64,000 nt of DNA from Siderastrea radians. Taxonomy: Eukaryota; Cnidaria; Anthozoa; Scleractinia; Rhizangiidae. Both the position numbers and the translations under genes were made by a program. The stretch is taken from contig OZ024894.1 of the NCBI GenBank assembly GCA_964017195.1, positions 29,523,325-29,587,324 on the forward strand, in the 5' to 3' direction. Positions 55,316 through 64,000 of this stretch are shown in pieces. A model generated the notes under the pieces. It saw only the letters and a program-made list of their open reading frames with translations, had not been told where the DNA came from and searched no databases. Every line of letters begins with the position of its first letter. Positions within the stretch are counted from its first letter, which is position 1.

Positions 55316-55990
55316 TCAAGAGATACTGCTGATATTCGCTCCAGGAAAAACACCATTTGAAGCTGCTGGAACGCTTGCATTATTCACAGCGAGTGAATTT
55401 GTCGTGTGTTGGAGACTCAGCTGGCTGTGTGATTGCTGGGAACTTGACATTAACTGGCCACTATTACTGGCTGGAGGAGCAGTTATCTGCTGGGCATTTG
55501 GGGGCTGATTTGAACCATTCAAAATATACGACATCTCTCACTGATGGTGCTCATTTGCTGACTTGTATGATTGGAGGCGTTGAGGATTTTTGTGACCGCT
55601 TAGTTGAGCCAGAAAAGTCTCTGGAGTATTTGCATCTGGCAATCGGCCAGTGCTTGTCTTCCTGACGCTGTGGTTTGTGACTTTTGATCCTTGTCTTTGT
55701 AGACTGGCTTCATCTGCAGCTGTTTTCAAGAATATACCTATTTCATTCTTGCCAAGGGGCGCCTTCATGTACCACACTCCTTTACCTCGCCAAGAAAACG
55801 GTAAAAACACTTCATATCACTTGACATTTTTTTTCACAGTGTTTGCACTTTTCTGTCCTTCAACAAACTTCTGTAATTCCTCTTGACTGTTACTGAAATT
55901 TTCGTCTGCGTGAGTGGCAACCTTGGGCATGTTGTTTTGCTCAGTTTTGGCCTGTTCTTCTTTTTCTGGCCAATAAAGCTACAAGCAATT
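55316..55990 (-). pseudogene. Crypton-type tyrosine recombinase, internally deleted
   Basis: On the minus strand an N-terminal block typical of Crypton proteins (SQEELQKFVEGQKSANTVKK, 55905-55810 region) is followed at once, after a TGA, by the C-terminal catalytic block. The latter has KVTNHSVRKTSTGRLPDANT (the HxxR box), LSGHKNPQRLQSYKSANEHH (final His and catalytic Tyr), then a Ser/Gln/Asn-rich tail from 55534 down (SILNGSNQPPNAQQITAPPA). The central part, including the first catalytic Arg, is absent. Related domesticated proteins exist in animals, but the stop and deletion here argue for a dead element. Confidence 0.7.
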
Positions 55991-56439
55991 GCAAATTTGT
56001 TGAGACATTCTCCTCCAAAATTGTATTACCAACTGAAAACGCACTCTTGAAAACAAATGGAAAACTTTAATACATTTCTGAACACCCTCCCTCTTTCAAT
56101 GTTGTTGCTTGTTACTTTGTAAATCATAACTAAATCCATAACAACATTGATAAGAGGGAAGGGGGGTAGATGTGTATTGACTATAACAATGTCCGAATTG
56201 ACCGGAAATACAGCAAGTGTCTCAATCCTTTTGTAATTGCTTGTAGCTCCCGCTGTGGCTCTCTTCGTCGTTCATACTAAAGAAGTATCGGTATGCTAGT
56301 GTTTTTCTTTCACTTATTGAAAAGACGGTTATATTTTGTCGGAAGTTTTTTTTCGCCCGCACTCGTAGCGTTTGCTCACAACGTAAAAGAGCCGTCGCGC
56401 CGAGAAAAATTTTCATAATGCGCGGTCATTACAAGAAAA

Positions 56440-56490
56440 TCTTGCTCGCTCAGCAGCCAATCAGGGCGCGCGTACTATTGTAGCCATATA
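56440..56490. promoter_or_regulatory. Possible promoter: CCAAT box next to GC-rich sequence
   Basis: 'cagccaatcagggcgcgcg' contains a consensus CCAAT box, with TATAATAAA-like sequence at 56488-56496. It lies about 190 bases before the first exon of the unrecognised plus-strand frame at 56668. Weak evidence on its own. Confidence 0.25.
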
Positions 56491-56667
56491 ATAAAGAGAG
56501 TTATTGTTCATGTTAATAGCCATGTTATTCTGTAAACACAAGGCCAGTGTGATTAAAGCCATGGTTATTGTTGACATTTATCTGGTCTTATGTTATGGTC
56601 GACTTCTTCCGGTCACATGAAGGGAGTTACAGTGGTCACGCAATGAAGCCTAAAATCCACTAAAACA

Positions 56668-56704
56668 ATGAATACAAGGCAAAACACAAAGGAATACATC
56701 AAAG
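56668..56704 (+). CDS. Possible first coding exon of an unrecognised gene
   Basis: ATG followed by NTRQNTKEYIK and a strong donor (AAAG|GTAAGT) gives 12 codons plus one base, phase 1. The next good acceptor in phase is at 57243-57244. A CCAAT-containing GC-rich stretch lies upstream. It is short, so the support is the splice donor and the phase match only. Confidence 0.35.
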
Positions 56705-57244
56705 GTAAGTATTTTTTATTCATTGTATTGAACAAAAGTTCAAATTTATCGTTATTTGGCGTTCGCAGACCTTAGTATTTTAATTCTCATACAACGTCTC
56801 TTTTAACGGTCGCCTGTAACGCGATACCGGCTCGCTCAAAGGTCACGTTCCGCCTCACCGAAGGTAAGAATGTAAATTACATTACACCTCTTAACGTGAG
56901 TTTGGGCCACCTGTGATGCTACTAGGGGAATGTGTTTTTTTCCATTGCCCTACCCTGGTTGTGTGACCCGTATATCATTTCTTTGAAGTCTGAATGCGGA
57001 GGTGCGCACTCATATCTCACGTGACTCCCTTGTTCCCGACCGGTGACTCATAGAATCTCAATCAAACTTCAACTTATAGGTAAGTCTCGTTTAATTTTTC
57101 AATTTACCTCAAGCTTTAGCAGACAACCTGCGGTGCCCTCTGCACTTTTAACACGATAAGATTGCTTATCTACCTAGAATAGAAAATATGACTAAAATAA
57201 ACACTTTACTGTTTTTTGTTAGCCTTTTACTTTTTTTTACACAG

Positions 57245-57666
57245 AAACAGGTTCAATCTGCTTTGGAAAACGCACCCTTTTATTAGAAAATTACTTGTTC
57301 TCGACTATTTTATCACTGACAGCAAATCGCAGGTACCACCAACCGATTCTAACTCATCTCACAAAGACAGTGTTGCTGAAACTTGTCTGAGATGGGATAA
57401 CTGCTGCAGAAGTACCTCAAGTGCAGACAATTGTTTTCCTTTTCAAAATCGGAGAACCTGTAGAGTCACTACAATTGACAATTTCTAAAATTTCACCACT
57501 CATCGATGTCTCTCAAATGGAAAATATTACAGAATTACAGCCCAGCATGAAGCTTAGCTCAGTTGTTAAATGGGAAGGAAATTTCTTAAACGCCCACATA
57601 AGAGCAAAAGAGATCACAGTGTTTCGCGCCAAAGTCAAACGCGGGTGCCAGTGCGCTGTCACCTGA
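57245..57666 (+). pseudogene. Unrecognised exon-like frame with one in-frame stop
   Basis: After TTTTTTTTACACAG the phase-1 frame runs 140 codons to TGA (57664-57666), broken only by TGA at 57388-57390. The peptide reads TGSICFGKRTLLLENYLFST, then RRYHQPILTHLTKTVLLKLV, the stop, then ITAAEVPQVQTIVFLFKIGE and SPLIDVSQMENITELQPSMK. Hydrophobic and helical spacing look protein-like, and the 5' phase fits the exon at 56668-56704. I do not recognise a family. It could be a decayed host gene or an element protein. Confidence 0.35.
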
Positions 57667-57669
57667 CGC

Positions 57670-58910
57670 TCTTTTTCGCACCCTATGTTATAAACATTTA
57701 ATAAACAAAATCCAAAAATGCAGTCGGTAATTCTCGCTAGTTAAAGGGACACTGTTACGGGGATTTTGACGTTTTGGGGTGACAATGTGGTGAAATTTAA
57801 ATTAAATGCCTTTTCACGTACACAGAATACTTCCAGAACGTCAGGAGAAGGAAATCAAATGATTTCCTCGTAGGAAGAACAGAGTTGCAGGCATTTCCAT
57901 CTTAGCGGTCCGCAACCAAACAGACTTAATTATAGTCTCAGAGAACAGTTAAAGTAGCTTTAAGCAAAACTCAACCAGTATTTTGGAGTTTCCTCTGATT
58001 AGAATATGTCTCTTAGCTTTTCAAAGTTATCCTAAAAATTGGTGACAGGTCCCTTTAACGCTGGAAGATACACAGTAAAGGTAAGACGAGAAACTTCAAA
58101 AAATAAAAAAAAAATTGTTTCTGTTGTGCACAAACGAAGACGATCTCTCTAAATAACAGTCAGTGGAGATGGTCAACATCGTGACACGCTACACCGGGAA
58201 AACACTTGAGCTAAACATACAGTTCGGAAAGAGGGGAGCAGAATTTGGTGTTGATGTTTTAAGTTAGTTAGCCTTTATTTGGTTGTTTGGAAGGGGCGAT
58301 TGTCATGAGTCTTAATTAATCTTACTAGGTTTGGCAAATAAACAAAAACAAGCTAGCAAAATTAAAATGAATTGCTGATATCTTGGACTAATAGAAGCTG
58401 AACGCTTTGTAGCGACATGCAGTGAGTTCTACCATATGTTACATTATCAAGAATTTTAAACTTTGGTGATTTTGAAATGGTTAATAGAAAAAGTTATTTG
58501 GCAAACACAAAATGTGCGGTTCTATATTTTTATACTATTATAAAGATCTAGCTTATTATCCTGCTCTTTCGAATGACCTGCTGCTTGGGAGGGAGTCGGA
58601 CATGCTGGGATAGTATTGTGAATATAGCCGCTAGGTTTAACTCTTTTCTTATCAACCTGGCATAGAAGATAACGATGTCATTGATCGCTATCTATCGAAG
58701 CCAGTTTGTTAAAATAAAATTGATTACCAAGGTATTAATTAATTCATTATTTGGTTCGTGGTTTTACTCTAAAGTAAACCCAGTTAGTACTAGTGTTTTA
58801 GTGAAAGAATTTTCAGCAACTGTTAAAGTGCGTGAGCTGGCTTACTTTTTGTTTGCGGATGTTTTCAAGGTTATGGGGAGTATGTAACATTAGCTAGAGT
58901 TTGTTTCCTT
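57670..58910. other. Region without recognised gene
   Basis: 'aaagggacactgttacgggg' at 57743 and 'gacaggtccctttaac' at 58044 look like inverted element ends (GGGAC-type) around 57743-58060, which may be a small MITE. An open frame at 58675-58887 is unassigned. Confidence 0.4.
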
Positions 58911-58913
58911 TTT

Positions 58914-59918
58914 AAGAGCGGCTTGCTTTAACGATCACCTATACTTATGCAAGATAGAAAAATTCGATCTTCTCAAACTTTGTCACAATAAAGGGTTTTG
59001 CTAACTTGTTTCAAAACTGCAACTTAGAAGTTGCTTGGATTTTTATTTTTTTGTCGAAACGGTGTTTTGTATTTGCCCACCAAAAAGCACCCGAAATCGA
59101 CCCTGAAATCTCACTTTTGTCGAAAGCTAGCGAGCCAAAATAATATCCGTAGCAAGAAAATCTAAGCACAGTATTATAATACAATCTTTCAACAGTTATT
59201 CAGCGCTTACAGAACCGAAGGTAATTTGAACCCAAATTTTTTATTAAATTTTAAAAATTATAACCTGCGACGCGTTGCGTTACTTTGAAATTTAGGTCAA
59301 ATTCGTGGGCCAAAAAGTCAACGTGGTACATGGATTTACCTATCAAAACTATTATTCAGGACAAAAGTATCACTCCATCTTAGCTTTTATCGTGAAACTA
59401 GCTTGGGAAGATAAAACAAAAATTTGGAGAGCGTCTTGAAAAGATGGCACTTGAGCTTGTTGATTGACATTTTGACCTTTTACGCTGCGAGTCCTATCAC
59501 AAAAGTCAGTCCAGAAATGTTCGACTATGGGTCTAATGCCCGAAAAATAGTCTTTTGGGCATCTTGAATATTTCAGGAATATTTACAAGTCATTACTAAG
59601 CTCCAAACGAGTATTTTTAGCACAGGTTTTTTTGAATTACAAAATGTGCATTTGACAGTTGGCAAGTTTACACACCGCACGCGACACAATATCAGCACAT
59701 CGACAAAAACACCGAGAAAACTAGTGGAATAGATTGTTAACTAAATACTCAGAAGTATTTCTTACCTTAATCGAGCCTATCTTGATAAGAGATGGTGATA
59801 TCGCCAGCTTTAACGAAACGAAACGTGAACGAAACGCTCCGGCTGGGCTGCTTCAAAACATGTGCCAGGTTACATATTAACCGACAGGCACAGGCATCCC
59901 AAGCTCGCACAATAGCGT
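58914..59918. repeat. Left arm of a 1 kb inverted repeat (partner 62285-63292)
   Basis: The arm runs from 'aagagcggcttgctt' to 'aggcatcccaagctcgc' and is repeated inverted in 62285-63292, with many identical stretches over 20 bases, including 'cgaaatcgaccctgaaatct' read inverted in the partner. Differences are mostly substitutions and small indels. A hydrophobic frame (59792-60109) begins in this arm and crosses into the centre, where it has a membrane-like segment FLVATISVLFLFVSILVLCF. Confidence 0.8.
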
Positions 59919-62284
59919 GCTTCTTAGTTGCTACAATTTCCGTTCTCTTTTTGTTTGTTTCTATTTTGGTGCTTTGTTTTCTTACACTTCTCTTTATTCA
60001 TCGTAAATCAAAGAGCCATCTGGCCCTATCAAATCTAGACATGCATGTTTCCGCTACAATTATAAATTCCGCAATCCCGTATTTGCTGTGCGGTACACTG
60101 GTGGTTTGATGTAGTTTCAAGAGGCTCAGTCTGAGTGCAACCTGTTATTTGGCTTCATGTCGCTTTGCCAAACTTATTGGAGAATCGTGTGGTTCAACAG
60201 TCCACGAAATTTCCAATATGTGGTTGTAAGAAGCTGTGAAAAAAGATATCCAAGACCACGCAGAAAGGTGAGTTTTGTCCCACCAAAATATTGGGCAATA
60301 AAATTACCCTTATTGGTTTACAGTATAACCCTGTCCAGGAGCCCATGACCTGCCCTGTCCCATTCCAGGCAGCTATTCCACTCCACTGGTGTGTTACTTC
60401 CCAAAGAGTTGCGAAGTGTTTGAAATAATTTAATGTAAATAATTCATTTTCTCATAATAAGCGAAAGGAAGGGAAAATATTGTAGATTGTCAGGTAGATT
60501 GGTGCACTTATGTTCGGGGATATAATTGGAGAGCTATCTGGGTGAAATACGGTTTAGCACTTCCTTTTATCAGGGCATATGCTCGGGGTAAAGATTAATT
60601 TTTTATATTTTTACGGTGTATAGATTCTCTCCGACATATTAACTCTAAAACAGAAATTTAAACTATCTTTTATGCATCAGTCAATTCCAGCGGTGCCCAA
60701 CCCCCCACAGAATTAGTCGGGCATTTGCTGACATGGATTTTAAAAGTTATCCAAGATGATCACTTTCGTAAAAATCTTTTCCGTTTCTGGCCGTTTGTTA
60801 AATAACGATCATGCGTTTTCAGTTCTTCGATAACTTAATTTATTTTTAAAAGCATTTATTAGCTTATTAAATAAACACTTATGAATTGTGCAGGTCAAAA
60901 TCAGATTAATGAACGAATAATTGAACCAAATAGTAAACCAAAAGCAACTGTCGTGTACACAATTTGGCGTGTTATTGATAAGTGGCATTAAACCAAATGA
61001 ACAACGGGAGGATAGACGCTCGGTTAACAACCGAACAGCATTGAAAATAATGATGGGTGTTATGATTTATTAAATCTTGAGCAGTGTTGCTTTCTGGATG
61101 ATCCCAGGGGTGGGGCATTTGCCTCCTTTTTTGGTCCCACCTAGGGGCATTTGACGAAATTATTTGTCCTCCCCACCCCCATGAATTTAGCATTTTTTCT
61201 AATGCCGGGTGCTGGCCCAAGGAGCCGTACCGAAAACAGCAGCCTCTTGGAGGAAACCCAAGAACAAATCCAGTGCACAAAAACAGAAAATGCCATAGGG
61301 TTGAGATTTTTGCTTTTTTGATACATTATATGATGAAGCGGCTCTTGTGCGAGTGTAAACAAACCGATTACTTTGAATCAATTTCGCATTCTTTTTGCTT
61401 GGCTTTCAACTGATGCGGGTATTGACGAAAAAGGTGTAGGAGTGATGTGCCTTCAACTTGAAGAAACAATTCTCTATCAGCTTGGTGCACAGGGCCACTT
61501 GGATTCAGAAGCCAGTTCCAGTAGTGTCACCTAGCAGTGGTGGCACTCAAGCTGTGAGACTGATTCAATTCCTCTTCTCTTGCAGAAGGGCCATACCAAG
61601 AAAAACTAGTTGAGGCACGTGCTGAGTCGTACAACTAATGGAAGCAAAAGCAAAGGCTCTTGTGCTGGACTAGGAGATGTATCATGCAATTACATTTTTA
61701 TATTTTTCCTAGTTTTTTTTTTAATTTATTGGTCTACCATCTTCCTTTCCACACGGGTCAGATCGATTTCGACATTGCTGATACTAGTAGTACGCAGAAC
61801 GCTTTCCACATATAAATCGAACCTAGTTAGACGAAGAAACAGTCTCTCTTTCTGCTCAAGGATAGTCGGGAAAAATCGAGCTCGAAAATCGTCTGCCGTG
61901 TCGCGTGAAGCGCGTGTCTTCTGCCCGTCCTGGTCAAAGACCCGATTTCTTTCTTTTTCCCACAACGTATTATTTGGTGCATCTTTTTCAGTATCTTTTC
62001 ATTAATTTTATTTTTATCTAAATTTTATATGCTAATAATAAAGGTATTTAGGTACCTAGCCATTAAGTGAGGCTTACAAAGGTATGCAGAAGCGTATAGC
62101 TACCACAATGCAGAAGTGATTACTGCTTACCACAATAAGAAAGCGAGTCGTTAGTTTGCAATCATATTAACTGAACAGCACATCTTAGCTTCTCTAAGTG
62201 TTTTGGCATGTAGCCTGTAAAATGCAAGGCACAATTTACAAGCATTTTACACGTTTTAAGATAGACAGAAAGAGAATCACACTC
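59919..62284. other. Unique centre of the inverted repeat; no recognised gene
   Basis: A possible exon ends at 60267 with CGCAGAAAG|GTGAGT (frame around 60157: SLCQTYWRIVWFNSPRNFQY), but no family or partner exon is recognised. Repeated 'ggggcatttg' words lie at 61111 and 61144. A charged frame on the minus strand (61965-61726, DFRARFFPTILEQKERLFLR) is also unassigned. No transposase is visible. Confidence 0.4.
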
Positions 62285-63292
62285 TTAGGCGAGCTTGGGA
62301 TGCCTGTGTCTGCCAGTTAATATGTAATCTGGCAAATGTTTCGAAGTAGCGAACCGGTTTCGTTCACGTTTCATTTAAGCTTGAGCAGTAATATCACCAT
62401 CTCCCTAGGCTGGATCGAGGTAAGAAAAACTTCCAAGTATTTTGTTTACAATCTATTCCACTAGTTTTCGCGATGTTTTTGTCGATGTGCTGATTTATAA
62501 ACTGATATTTTGTCGCGTGCGGTGTGTAAACTTGCCAACTGTCAAATGTACATTTTGTAATTCAAATAAACCTCTGCTAAAAATACTCGTTTGGAGCTTA
62601 GTAATGACTTATAAATATTCCTCAGATATTCAAGATGCCCAAAAGACTATTTTACGGGAGATTAGACCCACATTCCAACATTTCTGGACTGATGTTTGTG
62701 ATAGCACTCGCAGCGTAAAAGGTCAAAATGTCAATCAACAAGCTCAAGTGCCAGCTTTTCAAGACGCTCCCAAAATTTTTCGTTTTATTTACCCAAGCTA
62801 GTTTTACGATAAAAGCTAAGATGGAGTGATACTTTTGTCCTGAGTTATAGTTTTGGTAGGTAAATCCAGGTACCACGTTGACTTTTTGGTCCACGAATTT
62901 GACCTAAATTTCAAAGTAACGCAACGCCGTCGCAGGTTATAATTTTTAAAATTTAATGAAAAATTTGGGTTCAAATTACCTTCGGTTCTGTAAGCGCTGA
63001 ATAACTGTTGAAAGATTGTATTATAATACTATGGGTTAGATTTTCCTGCTACGGATATTATTTTGGCTCGCTAGCTTTCGACAAAAGTGAGATTTCAGGG
63101 TCGATTTCGGGTGCTTTTTGGTGGGCAAATACAAAACACCGTTTCGACAAAAAAATTAAAATCCAAACAACTTCTAAGTTGCAGTTTTGAAACAAGTTAG
63201 CAAAACCCTTTATTGTGACAAAGTTTGAGAAAATCGAATTTTCTATCTTGCATAGGTATAGGTGATCATTACAGCAAGCCGCTTTTAAGGCC
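62285..63292. repeat. Right arm of the 1 kb inverted repeat (partner 58914-59918)
   Basis: It is the inverted counterpart of 58914-59918. The outer end is 'cagcaagccgcttttaa' and the inner end 'gcgagcttgggatgcctgtg'. Short frames in both arms correspond (for example a HQKAPEIDPEISLLSKASEP stretch on the minus strand here), because the arms are the same sequence. No known domain. Confidence 0.8.
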
Positions 63293-63553
63293 CTGTGTTG
63301 CTGTGACATCTAAGTCGTGTCAACATGCACGGGAAAGCCAGTGGAGCAACTTCCTTGTTCACTGACATTGTTCCCTCTTCCTTAATTTCTGATGATTTTT
63401 CGTGTTCCACCACGCCGTCGCTTAATCACACACGTAAATTAAAACTGTTAAGCTGAAGCGCAGCCTTAAATTCTTATGTTAGCATGAGTAGTTTATTATT
63501 TCCTTTTGTGTTTTCCTGAAGTTCAGACGTTGCTAAACGTTTCTCAGTTTGAG

Positions 63554-63632
63554 ATGGAAAAAGTGTGTCTTGTGGCTGCTTTCGCAGCTGTTCTTGTCCT
63601 GTTTTTTATTGGACAAGTTCATGGGAATGCCG
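63554..63632 (+). CDS. Signal-peptide exon of a secreted or membrane protein (first exon, rest outside window)
   Basis: ATG at 63554 begins MEKVCLVAAFAAVLVLFFIG followed by QVHGNA: one Lys, a hydrophobic core of about 15 residues and a small-residue cleavage region. It ends at a strong donor G|GTAAGT (63633-63638), 26 codons plus one base, phase 1, the same phase as the lectin receptor's first exon. Later exons would lie to the right, beyond the window or not visible in the last 370 bases. The gene family cannot be named. Confidence 0.6.
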
Positions 63633-64000
63633 GTAAGTAATAGAAAAGTGAGTGATTGATGTTCCCGAGCCATGGTCTCACATCATATTTCCCTTTATAT
63701 TGGAGTACGTTCCTCGATACTTCAGTTACCGGCAGGCGTAAAGCAACGAGCAATTGTCAGTAATATACGAAACTCTACATAGCGGTTCCAATAGCAAATA
63801 TATCGGCAGAGATGACGAGGTCAAGAAATGGCTACCTGTCGGTTAAATTTACGCTTGCATAGACCTTTTCAAGGTTAACGCCGCCATTTTGCCGGGGGTG
63901 CATAACTACTGGGGCGAGCGCGGCCAAGCATAAAATGCAAATGGCGACATGGCTGAATAATCTGTCATCATGCCAAAACACGCTCGTTGAGCGGTAGAAT

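Noticed and set aside
61610..62005. 131-codon plus-strand frame with a hydrophobic segment
   Set aside because: It overlaps an equally plausible charged minus-strand frame; no motif, splice support or second copy.

Overview
This is eukaryotic, AT-rich, intron-containing DNA from a repeat-dense animal genome. Spliced exons with GT-AG borders, a C-type lectin receptor with a transmembrane segment, Penelope-like elements with a GIY-YIG endonuclease, Crypton and DIRS-type tyrosine recombinases, a Polinton/Maverick and many TTAA- and TA-flanked elements together suggest a cnidarian, most likely a coral or anemone. That assignment is inference; no taxonomic marker is present. No bacterial operons, rRNA, CRISPR array or convincing tRNA gene was seen.

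The host genes are fragments of a receptor family. On the minus strand, one gene model runs from a signal-peptide exon (39115-39040) through a C-type lectin domain exon (34106-33689), a Thr/Ser-rich stalk exon (4097-3954) and a transmembrane exon (3502-3338) to a long cytoplasmic tail exon (2909-2230) with a poly(A) signal. All internal junctions are phase 1. The tail carries five tyrosines in short signalling-type motifs, and the first two have ITAM-like spacing. The lectin exon carries a one-base insertion relative to a paralogue, so the gene is either recently dead or affected by an assembly error. A second, decayed receptor lies at 45456-43106 (lectin, stalk and transmembrane exons). A plus-strand signal-peptide exon starts another secreted or membrane protein at 63554.

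The roughly 29.6 kb between the lectin and stalk exons is filled with mobile elements. It holds a Penelope copy apparently split by about 8.3 kb of insertions (6293-6415 and 14699-15238), two inverted copies of a 3.7 kb TIR element (6417-10147; 15955-18486) and a partial third copy (32015-33240). It also holds a duplicated intron segment that has lost the stalk exon (20317-20760), a complete but dead Tc1/mariner-like element (21681-23599), LINE and Penelope pieces, and several MITEs.

From 46975 to about 51085 lies an internally deleted Polinton/Maverick. An integrase and the N-terminal half of a protein-primed-type DNA polymerase B meet tail to tail, while capsid, ATPase and protease genes are absent. 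A repeated promoter-like motif lies upstream of the polymerase. Beyond it come a DIRS-like tyrosine recombinase with one in-frame stop, an internally deleted Crypton, an unrecognised two-exon reading frame with one stop, and a 1 kb-arm inverted repeat (58914-63292). Coordinates of element ends are read by eye; repeat boundaries without a visible target duplication are approximate.
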